DNA from: an uncultured Bacteroidales bacterium
Lineage (GTDB): Bacteria > Bacteroidota > Bacteroidia > Bacteroidales > UBA932
Direction: 5' to 3'
Assembly (NCBI GenBank): GCA_902491795.1
Contig: CABUIX010000025.1
Location: 1 to 29,634 of the forward strand
Length of the DNA: 29,634 nucleotides
In this document: one piece after another, positions 22,230-27,890 of the stretch
Layout of the letters: every line of letters starts with the position of its first letter
Position numbering within the stretch: the stretch's first letter is position 1
The notes under the pieces: model-generated
Databases searched by the model: none
The model's input: only the letters and a program-made list of their open reading frames with translations
Told to the model about the DNA's origin: nothing
Made by a program: the position numbers and the translations under genes

Positions 22230-24134
22230 CTACAGAATGTGCATTTCTCTTGCATTTTCCATCGCCGCTTTCGGCTCTCCCGGATACAGGTTGGGGTTCT
22301 GGAGGCTGTTGAGATAGGCAGGTGAATCCACCGGCATCTCGCTCAGATGGTTTACATAGAAATTGTTCATCAGTTCCTGCGCCCAGGGGCCGTAGGTGAA
22401 TGAGCTGCTGTGGTTGTAGCCCATCACATGTCCGAGTTCGTGGAACATCACCTCGCACGCATAAGTTGAAGTGTAGTGCCTGAGCCACCCCGCCTGATAT
22501 GCCCCGAACACGATTCCGCCTCCGAGTCCGTAGACATTGTTGCCCGTGTACACCAGTCCCACCTGGACCGTCCGTGCCTGACGCATCTGAGCAAGCACAG
22601 TCTCCGCCGTGACCTTGTCATCCACCCCGCCGTTTCCGTACAGTTTGTCCTCATTGTCGCGAAGGATCTGCTCGTGCTCGGGCATGTCTATCATATAGGT
22701 GAAGTTGAGGAACAGTGCGACAGCTTCCCTGCAATGAACGGGACGTATTCCCATCCAGTTGCCCGAAGGACCGCCGTCTTCCCTCTCGGGGTCTCCTCCG
22801 TAGAGTGAGAAATATATGTTCCACCCGTGCTTTATCGCGTCGAGCTTGGCCTTGTAGGGGTCGTCGGACTCTATCTTGAAAGTCATCCCCGTAAAGGTTT
22901 CCGCCCCGGCCCGTGGCAGCTCGACTGTTTTTCCTGTCTCCGAACGCAGGAACACACTTTTCTCCGCCATCGGCATAATCTCGCTGAAATCGGCAAACGC
23001 CGGAATCCTGTCGAAATATGCGAGTTCAAGATATTCATCGCCGGCACCGGGAATCTTCGCCTTAACGAGCACCCGGCTGAGTTCGCGCGGTGAGTAGAAC
23101 CTGACATGCAGACGGCCGTCCGCGTCAGCCCAAACCTGCAGAGGCGCAGAGGTGTTGAATGACCTCTGGGACTTGTCGGCATACACGCTGTGGTGTTCGT
23201 CATCCTGGAGGATGCGGCCGTGGTTCCCCTTTTCGTAGTGGGCCTCGCTCACAAACAACATCCCCGAGCGGTCATCAGGATGAACAGCCTCGATATCCAC
23301 CGGCGATATGCGGTTGGGCAAGAGTTCTATTCCTCCGAAAGAATAGCTGCGCACAATCTCTGCGCCGCGGAAATCCCGGGTGCGCAATTCAGCCGTTCCG
23401 TCTGCAGGCAAGCCGTCCGCACCAGGCATGAAAAGCCACGATCCGCTTTCGCTGATGTCGAGCAGGATGTTCTCGCCAGTACTTTCTCCGGCGAATCTCC
23501 CGTCTCCGGTCAGCCGTGTATAAAATACCGGGGACTCAAGCACGACCTTGCGGCTCAGCACCGCCGACTCCACATATGGGTTGGAAATCATGAAGTCGAA
23601 ATCCATGCGCGACACTATGCGCTTCTGGACTATCTCTTCCTGGATATCAGGAACCATCTGGTCACCTTCGGGAGTGCTGGTCTTCACGACAGAGAATGCC
23701 GTCGAGGAATAGAAGTATTCGGCCGACAGCGGACGTGCATCATCCGGAAACCGGAGCCACACGTCGGAAATGTCGGCGATGTCGTTTATGGTAGCACCGT
23801 CAACACTGCTGTCGCCCCTGATTCCAAGTACCAGAAGCCTGTAGTCTCCTTCCCTGAGACCTTCGAGATACAAAGTGGATGAAGCCCGGTCATAGCCAGC
23901 CTTAATGTTGTCGACGATCTGTCCGTCAGATCCGGCGACGGCTATCTCCACATGGTCATAACCGGAAGCACCGCCCGGCTCCAGCATTCTCGGCGCGTTG
24001 TCGAACCCGGCTCCACGCAGGCTGAAACTGATTCCTCCCGTCGGCAGCGCAGGATGTTCAAGATTCTCCTTGCTGCACGATGCCAGAGCAAGCAACGCAG
24101 CGGCCAATGCCGGCAAAGAATTTTTCAATTTCAT
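22230..24134 (-). CDS. Lipoprotein with metzincin-like zinc metallopeptidase domain
   Basis: Predicted surface lipoprotein (signal peptide and lipobox LALASC, Cys20), 634 aa, first gene of the fimbrial operon. The N-terminal half is beta-rich (for example YDHVEIAVAGSDGQIVDNI and LREGDYRLLVLGIRG) and may be fimbrillin-like or immunoglobulin-like. The C-terminal half carries CEVMFHELGHVMGYNH, which matches HExxHxxGxxH of metzincins exactly: zinc ligands His565, His569 and His575, catalytic Glu566. Possible Met-turn methionines follow at ELMNN or LSEMPV. The upstream segment GLVYTGNNVYGLGGGIVFGAYQAGW fits an edge strand before the helix. Substrate unknown; fimbrial maturation or host-protein cleavage are both possible. 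The ATG at 24134 is 32 nt from a TACTTTTG box. Confidence 0.75.
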   Translation of the reverse strand: MKLKNSLPALAAALLALASCSKENLEHPALPTGGISFSLRGAGFDNAPRMLEPGGASGYDHVEIAVAGSDGQIVDNIKAGYDRASSTLYLEGLREGDYRLLVLGIRGDSSVDGATINDIADISDVWLRFPDDARPLSAEYFYSSTAFSVVKTSTPEGDQMVPDIQEEIVQKRIVSRMDFDFMISNPYVESAVLSRKVVLESPVFYTRLTGDGRFAGESTGENILLDISESGSWLFMPGADGLPADGTAELRTRDFRGAEIVRSYSFGGIELLPNRISPVDIEAVHPDDRSGMLFVSEAHYEKGNHGRILQDDEHHSVYADKSQRSFNTSAPLQVWADADGRLHVRFYSPRELSRVLVKAKIPGAGDEYLELAYFDRIPAFADFSEIMPMAEKSVFLRSETGKTVELPRAGAETFTGMTFKIESDDPYKAKLDAIKHGWNIYFSLYGGDPEREDGGPSGNWMGIRPVHCREAVALFLNFTYMIDMPEHEQILRDNEDKLYGNGGVDDKVTAETVLAQMRQARTVQVGLVYTGNNVYGLGGGIVFGAYQAGWLRHYTSTYACEVMFHELGHVMGYNHSSSFTYGPWAQELMNNFYVNHLSEMPVDSPAYLNSLQNPNLYPGEPKAAMENAREMHIL

Positions 24135-24166
24135 GTCTTTATGCTATATTTAGATGTTTTCGGCGG

Positions 24167-24174
24167 CAAAAGTA
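24167..24174 (-). promoter_or_regulatory. -7 box of the fimbrial/peptidase operon
   Basis: Minus-strand TACTTTTG, full TAnnTTTG consensus, 32 nt before the metallopeptidase gene. The palindrome at 24196-24211 begins 21 nt upstream, in the expected -33 region. Confidence 0.6.
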
Positions 24175-24195
24175 CCTTGGCGGGAGATCAATTTC

Positions 24196-24211
24196 CGTAA
24201 CATTTGTTACG
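24196..24211. promoter_or_regulatory. Palindromic operator candidate for a Crp/Fnr regulator
   Basis: CGTAACA and TGTTACG are perfect inverted repeats separated by TT. The 16-bp site lies between the divergent Crp/Fnr-family gene and the lipoprotein operon, overlapping the -33 region of the operon promoter. GTAAC-N4-GTTAC symmetry is of the kind bound by Crp/Fnr-family dimers, so autoregulation together with control of the operon is plausible. Confidence 0.55.
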
Positions 24212-24238
24212 CCAGCCGGATCTAGGGACAAAAAAAAT

Positions 24239-24865
24239 ATGAATTGCGACTGCAACATCTTCAGAATGCCGCTGTTCGAGGGAAGCGACATCGGCAATGT
24301 GACCAGAATCATGGAAGAATTCCCCGGCAGGATTTCGGAATACAGAAAAGGCGACGTGATCGCCATGCAGGGTTATGCCTGCCGCTCGCTGTTCCTGCTG
24401 TGCAGCGGAAGCGCCTATGCCAAGATGATAAGTGAGGAAGGTAAGGAGTTCACGCTGGACACTCTGGCAGCACCGGAGGTGCTTGCCTCATCATTCATTT
24501 TCAGCACCGAAGGCACCTATCCGGTGACCATTATCGCGGCTTCAGACTGCAGCATACATGTCATAGGCAAGGAATGCCTCGTCCATCTTACCGACTCGGA
24601 TTCTGCGGTCAGGAAGAATTTCCTGAGGGTGATTTCAGACCACAGCATGTTCCTGAGCCGACGGCTCAACGAATTCGCGCTCCAGACCCTTTCTTCAAGG
24701 ATAGTAAGCTACATAGAGCACAACGGAATACTGGACAATCTCCAGGAGACAGCCTTCATACTCGGAGTCGCAAGGCCTTCACTCTCGCGCGCCGTATCGC
24801 AGCTCGCCGCACAGGGAGTCCTGAACAGGACCGACGGAGGGTACGTGCTGGCACAAGGCGCCTAA
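24239..24865 (+). CDS. Crp/Fnr-family transcriptional regulator
   Basis: Cytoplasmic DNA-binding regulator, 208 aa. The N-terminal effector domain has a cyclic-nucleotide-binding-fold pattern (YRKGDVIAMQGYACRSLFLLCSGSAYAKM, then FTLDTLAAPEVLASSFIFS), and the C-terminal winged helix includes ETAFILGVARPSLSRAVSQLAAQGVL. Residues for cAMP binding or an iron-sulfur cluster are not obvious; the Cys in MNCDCNIF are too few and too close for an Fnr-type cluster to be claimed. The ATG at 24239 was chosen because the open frame upstream only reads through the intergenic region. The gene is divergent from the lipoprotein operon and a palindrome lies between. Its stop overlaps that of the exonuclease gene. 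Confidence 0.88.
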   Translation: MNCDCNIFRMPLFEGSDIGNVTRIMEEFPGRISEYRKGDVIAMQGYACRSLFLLCSGSAYAKMISEEGKEFTLDTLAAPEVLASSFIFSTEGTYPVTIIAASDCSIHVIGKECLVHLTDSDSAVRKNFLRVISDHSMFLSRRLNEFALQTLSSRIVSYIEHNGILDNLQETAFILGVARPSLSRAVSQLAAQGVLNRTDGGYVLAQGA

Positions 24866-25356
24866 AGTATCTTCATCGCTATGTATGCACAGGCCTCGGC
24901 ATCTGCCAGCGCATTGTGGTGGTTCTCGAGGTTGAAACCGCAGGCAGCCGAGACTGTCTGAAGCTGGTGATTCGGAAGGCTGCGGCCGAAGCAGCGCCGG
25001 GAGGCGGCGCAGGTATCATAAAACCGGTAGTCGGGATAATCCATCTGATAGACGCGGAAGACAGACTTGAGGCAACGTTCGTCGAAGGGGCTGTTGTGTG
25101 CCACCAGCGGCAGGCCCTCAATTTTCGGGGCGACCTTTTCCCATACCCTCGGAAATACAGGCGCGTCCTCCGTGTCTTCGGCGCAGAGTCCGTGCACTCG
25201 GCAGCAGAACCACTGATAATGCTCCGGTTCCGGATGGATCAGGCTGTAGAACTCGTCCACGATTTCCCCGCCGCGCACAATCACGACCCCGACGGAGCAC
25301 ACGCTGCTGCAGCACTCGTTCGCAGTCTCAAAGTCTATCGCCGCAAAATCTTTCAT
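24862..25356 (-). CDS. DnaQ-like 3'-5' exonuclease
   Basis: DEDDh exonuclease of the DNA polymerase III epsilon type, 164 aa, without a polymerase-binding tail. Motif I is DFET (Asp8, Glu10 in AAIDFETAN), motif II HNSPFDE, and motif III HNALADAEA with the general-base His and the last Asp. A stand-alone domain of this size could be a proofreading, RNA-degrading or repair nuclease rather than the replicative epsilon subunit. The start was moved to 25356: a GATATTTG box at 25378-25385 sits over the longer open frame's start, and MKDFAAIDFE starts the first strand. It is convergent with the Crp/Fnr gene, stops overlapping by 3 nt. Confidence 0.9.
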   Translation of the reverse strand: MKDFAAIDFETANECCSSVCSVGVVIVRGGEIVDEFYSLIHPEPEHYQWFCCRVHGLCAEDTEDAPVFPRVWEKVAPKIEGLPLVAHNSPFDERCLKSVFRVYQMDYPDYRFYDTCAASRRCFGRSLPNHQLQTVSAACGFNLENHHNALADAEACAYIAMKIL

Positions 25357-25377
25357 CCCAATGATACGATTGCGCTG

Positions 25378-25385
25378 CAAATATC
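25378..25385 (-). promoter_or_regulatory. -7 box of the exonuclease gene
   Basis: Minus-strand GATATTTG, one mismatch from TAnnTTTG, 21 nt before the exonuclease ATG. It lies back to back with the plus-strand box at 25406-25413. Confidence 0.55.
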
Positions 25386-25405
25386 GGAAAAAACGCTCAA
25401 AATGC

Positions 25406-25413
25406 TATATTTG
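25406..25413 (+). promoter_or_regulatory. -7 box of the YbjN-like gene
   Basis: TATATTTG, full consensus, 16 nt before the ATG at 25430. It shows that the longer open frame starting at 25361 begins upstream of the promoter. Confidence 0.7.
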
Positions 25414-25429
25414 CAAAAAGATCTATGCC

Positions 25430-25843
25430 ATGATTAACTCCATCGACATCAACATGATCCGCAGTTTCTGCGACAGGGCCAATTTCGCCACCACCGTCGA
25501 CCAGGACGGAGACCTCTACCTTGTATTCAGTGCTGATTCCGACTTCGGGCACAATGTTGTCGTATACTTCGGGGTAACCGACAACAAATGGCTCAGGCTG
25601 TTCGCCATGGCCGACATGGAGGTAACCCAGGACCGCCTCGGAGAGACAATGGTGAGAATCAACAACTTCAACTCAAGCAATTACCTTCTGAAGGCATACC
25701 TCACGGAAAAAGGGCGCATCTTTGTCGAGCGAAATGAACTCATCGACGAGAACGTCTCGGAAGAATTCATCATGGAGAACTGCATAAGGTTCTTCCCGCC
25801 GGCAGCCTGGAAATTCTTCAAGACGAACTTCGGAGACTATTAG
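25430..25843 (+). CDS. YbjN-like small protein
   Basis: Soluble protein of 137 aa with no signal peptide or membrane helix. The alternation of short strands and helices (IRSFCDRANFATTVDQDGDLYLVFSAD at the start, then VVYFGVTDNKWLRLFAMADM, YLLKAYLTEKGRIFVERNEL and a C-terminal helix ending PAAWKFFKTNFGDY) resembles the YbjN/type III chaperone-like fold. The pattern is weak, so function is not assigned. It is a single gene with its own TATATTTG promoter, divergent from the exonuclease. An inverted repeat without a T-run lies just after its stop. Confidence 0.65.
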   Translation: MINSIDINMIRSFCDRANFATTVDQDGDLYLVFSADSDFGHNVVVYFGVTDNKWLRLFAMADMEVTQDRLGETMVRINNFNSSNYLLKAYLTEKGRIFVERNELIDENVSEEFIMENCIRFFPPAAWKFFKTNFGDY

Positions 25844-25852
25844 CGGCCTTTC

Positions 25853-25872
25853 CCGGCTGTAGATGAAGCCGG
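25853..25872. terminator. Weak bidirectional hairpin
   Basis: CCGGCT (25853-25858) and AGCCGG (25867-25872) form a 6-bp stem with an 8-nt loop between the convergent YbjN-like and PspC genes. There is no T-run on either side, so terminator function is uncertain. Confidence 0.35.
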
Positions 25873-25874
25873 CT

Positions 25875-26069
25875 TCAGAAAGTTCCGTTGTCCACAGGCA
25901 TCAGGATCCAGCATATGAGGTACAGGATTATGCCCGTACCGAACAGCAGAACGAGAGCAGCCCAGACGATCCGCACGATCGTCGGATCAATGTTGAAATA
26001 CCCGGCTACTCCGGCGCATACTCCGGCTATCTTCCTGTCGGTGCTTGATCTGGTCAGTCGCTTTGTCAT
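25875..26069 (-). CDS. PspC-domain small membrane protein
   Basis: 64-aa protein with the PspC signature: basic start KRLTRSSTDRKIAGVCAGVAGYFNIDPTIVRIVWA, then a transmembrane helix (AALVLLFGTGIILYLICWILMP). PspC proteins sense or respond to envelope stress in phage-shock systems; short single-domain versions are common in Bacteroidota and their roles are mostly unknown. The start was set at 26069 because a TATATTTG box (26091-26098, minus strand) lies 21 nt upstream; the longer frame starts upstream of that promoter. No other psp genes are in the window. Confidence 0.88.
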   Translation of the reverse strand: MTKRLTRSSTDRKIAGVCAGVAGYFNIDPTIVRIVWAALVLLFGTGIILYLICWILMPVDNGTF

Positions 26070-26090
26070 GTCAAAATGGGTTTTGTCTCT

Positions 26091-26098
26091 CAAATATA
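26091..26098 (-). promoter_or_regulatory. -7 box of the PspC gene
   Basis: Minus-strand TATATTTG, full consensus, 21 nt upstream of the ATG at 26069. Confidence 0.7.
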
Positions 26099-26129
26099 GC
26101 AAAATTCTGCCTCTTGTTCACGCATCGGT

Positions 26130-26780
26130 TCAGCGCGGCAGCGAATCCCAGGCCTTAGAGCCGAAGGGCTCGAGAACGGACATTACGCCGCGCGTCTCGG
26201 CCTCCGGATCTGCAGCCCTCAGAAGAGAGCCGGATATTGCCACGCCGTGCACGCCTGTTGCCATAATGCCGGGTATGTCGGTCTCAGTTATGCCGCCTAT
26301 GGCAACAACCGGGAGAGTGATTCCGGAATCACGGCAGGCTCCCATCACCCTCCTGTATCCGTCGATTCCCAGAATCGGACTCAGGTTCTGCTTGGTCTGC
26401 GTGAACCTGAACGGTCCGAGACCGATGTAGTCCGCACCCTGGGCGGCAGCAGCCTTTATGTCTTCGTAACAGTTTGCCGTTGCCCCGATTATCCTTCCGG
26501 GGCCCAGAATACGCCGTGCTTCGGACACGGACATGTCATTCTTGCCGACATGCACTCCGTCGGCGCCAAGCTCTTCAACCAGCCACACCCGGTCATCCAG
26601 GATGAACCTGGCCCCGTACTGGCGGCAAAGTGCGGAAATCTTCCTTCCTGCATCCATGAATTCCTCGTCCGAAGCCCCCTTCATGCGGAGCTGCACCCAT
26701 CTGCAGCCGCCCATGAGCACCGCCTGTGTGCCCGAAACCTCGTCATGACCTCCCGTCCTGTGGGTAATGAACTGCAACAT
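26130..26780 (-). CDS. thiE: Thiamine-phosphate synthase ThiE
   Basis: Joins the pyrimidine (HMP-PP) and thiazole-phosphate moieties to give thiamine phosphate. All the family segments are visible in a 216-aa TIM barrel: WVQLRMKGASDEEF, ARFILDDRVWLVEELGADGVHVGKNDMS, IIGATANCYEDIKAAAAQGADYIGLGPFRFTQTK, PVVAIGGITETDI and GVAISGSLLRA. The lysine of QLRxK, the DDR, and the TxTK motif are retained, so it is probably active. It begins 5 nt after the stop of its paralogue, with which it should be co-transcribed. Other thiamine genes (thiS, thiG, thiH, thiC) are not in this window, so the pair may work in salvage or be split from the main thi operon. Confidence 0.9.
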   Translation of the reverse strand: MLQFITHRTGGHDEVSGTQAVLMGGCRWVQLRMKGASDEEFMDAGRKISALCRQYGARFILDDRVWLVEELGADGVHVGKNDMSVSEARRILGPGRIIGATANCYEDIKAAAAQGADYIGLGPFRFTQTKQNLSPILGIDGYRRVMGACRDSGITLPVVAIGGITETDIPGIMATGVHGVAISGSLLRAADPEAETRGVMSVLEPFGSKAWDSLPR

Positions 26781-26785
26781 ATTTT

Positions 26786-27394
26786 CTAAAGATATTTTCT
26801 GATTTCTCCGATTGTCCGCTTCAGTCCGGCACTGGAGCAGTCGCTCCAGACATAGCCCAAAAAAGCCGCGCCCCCGAATCCGTACTCCCTGAGCAGCGGG
26901 AAATGTTCCGGCCTTATGCCGCCGAGGGCAATCACCTGCCCGTCAATGACAGTCCCTGCCGCCTCGCGAAGCTGCGCGTCGGTAAAAGCGGAAGCATACC
27001 CTTTCTTGGATATGCTGTCAAATATGGGACTCAGGAACATATAGTCGGCATCACGGCAACCCGACACTTCCCCTAGAGAATGGCATGAGCGGCTCACAAG
27101 TCCGCTGTAGCCGTCCGGAATTTCCGGAAAGCGAGAAGTCGGGTGCACACCCCCGATACCATATTCGGGAGCGAGTCCGAGATGGTCCTGAAGCGTGAGT
27201 CGCGGATAGAAATGTTCAGGGATAGACTCTACCAGCGCGCGCATCTGCCTCTCTTCCGATCCCGGCTTGCGAAGGTGAACCCTGCAGCCGTCAATGCCGT
27301 TGAGCAGACAGGCAATCACCTCCGCCTCACCCTGCACGAACTGCGGTCCCGTTATCACTATGATCCTGAAGCCGTCCGGCTTTCCTCTTTTCAT
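26786..27394 (-). CDS. ThiE/TenI-like paralogue
   Basis: TIM-barrel protein of the ThiE/TenI family, about 202 aa. Visible segments: RIIVITGPQFVQGEA, CRVHLRKPGSEERQM, PRLTLQDHLGLAPEYGIGGVHPTSR, SRSCHSLGEVSGCRDADYMFLSPIFDSISKKGY and QVIALGGIRPEHFPLLREYGFGGAAFLGYVW. Compared with the downstream thiE, the DDR is QDH and GADGVHVG is IGGVHP, so its catalytic role may differ; TenI-type proteins aid thiazole tautomerisation. I chose the ATG at 27394; ATGs at 27403 and 27406 are possible, while a TTG at 27415 lies inside the -7 box. First gene of a two-gene unit with thiE. Confidence 0.8.
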   Translation of the reverse strand: MKRGKPDGFRIIVITGPQFVQGEAEVIACLLNGIDGCRVHLRKPGSEERQMRALVESIPEHFYPRLTLQDHLGLAPEYGIGGVHPTSRFPEIPDGYSGLVSRSCHSLGEVSGCRDADYMFLSPIFDSISKKGYASAFTDAQLREAAGTVIDGQVIALGGIRPEHFPLLREYGFGGAAFLGYVWSDCSSAGLKRTIGEIRKYL

Positions 27395-27412
27395 CAGTTC
27401 CATCATCTGAGG

Positions 27413-27420
27413 CAAAGATA
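27413..27420 (-). promoter_or_regulatory. -7 box of the thiE-pair operon
   Basis: Minus-strand TATCTTTG, full consensus, with a TTG 20 nt upstream at 27441-27443 as the -33 element. The first BlaI-type repeat begins 3 nt beyond this -33 element. Confidence 0.68.
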
Positions 27421-27445
27421 CTGCAGAAGGGGCATTTTGTCAATG

Positions 27446-27484
27446 TCCGAAAAAATTACGGAGAACTCCGAAAAAATTTAGGAG
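27446..27484. promoter_or_regulatory. Two tandem operator-like repeats before blaI
   Basis: TCCGAAAAAATTACGGAG (27446-27463) and TCCGAAAAAATTTAGGAG (27467-27484) are direct repeats with two differences at a 21-bp spacing, close to two helical turns. Each is itself a dyad (TCCG/CGGA in the first, CTCC/GGAG in the second). They lie just upstream of the blaI -7 box and next to the divergent thiE-pair promoter. They are natural candidates for autoregulatory binding by the BlaI-type repressor. Confidence 0.55.
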
Positions 27485-27500
27485 TTTTCGGAAACTTCAC

Positions 27501-27508
27501 TATATTTG
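27501..27508 (+). promoter_or_regulatory. -7 box of the blaI/M56 operon
   Basis: TATATTTG, full consensus, 16 nt before the blaI ATG. Confidence 0.75.
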
Positions 27509-27524
27509 CATAAAACTGATTGAA

Positions 27525-27890
27525 ATGAAACAGAAACTTACAGCAAAGGAAGAAGAAGTCATGAACATACTTTGGGCAAACGGCGACATGTTCATCCGCG
27601 ACATAGTCGACAGAATGCCCGAGCCAAGACCCAGCTACAACACTGTTGCGACACAGGTGAAATTCCTGGAGGAGAAAGGCTTCCTGAAGCGCAAGCCGAT
27701 GGCGAACTCCTTCCTCTACAGCGTTGCCGTAAGCGAACGCGAATACCGCGGCGAAGCCGTGGGCGCGATGGTTTCGAAATACTACGGAAACTCCTACAGC
27801 AGTCTGGTCTCACAGTTTGTCGAGGACGAGAAAATGGACATCGAGGAACTGAAGGCCCTGATTGCGGAAATCGAAAAAAGAAGGAAATGA
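27525..27890 (+). CDS. BlaI/MecI-family winged-helix repressor
   Basis: Dimeric transcriptional repressor, 121 aa. The N-terminal winged helix is visible as KEEEVMNILWANGDMFIRDIVDRMPEPRPSYNTVATQVKFLEEKGFLKRK, with the recognition helix around SYNTVATQVKFL, followed by the dimerisation helices up to EDEKMDIEELKALIAEIEKRRK. In characterised systems such repressors are released by the cleavage activity of a partner BlaR1/MecR1 protein. Here the partner starts at the overlapping ATGA, so the pair is translationally coupled. The tandem repeats before the promoter are probable operators. There is no beta-lactamase in the window, so the regulated genes are unknown. Confidence 0.93.
   Translation: MKQKLTAKEEEVMNILWANGDMFIRDIVDRMPEPRPSYNTVATQVKFLEEKGFLKRKPMANSFLYSVAVSEREYRGEAVGAMVSKYYGNSYSSLVSQFVEDEKMDIEELKALIAEIEKRRK

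Noticed and set aside
22210..22488. Longer N-terminus for the 415-aa fimbrial lipoprotein
   Set aside because: The extension lies within the upstream metallopeptidase gene in another frame, and the lipoprotein signal peptide begins at 22209.
24574..25437. Plus-strand open frame (287 codons) over the Crp/Fnr and exonuclease genes
   Set aside because: It overlaps two genes with clear catalytic or DNA-binding motifs and has no features of its own.
27572..27886. Longer N-terminus for the M56-TonB protein
   Set aside because: It is a shadow of blaI; the ATG overlapping the blaI stop starts directly into the first membrane helix.
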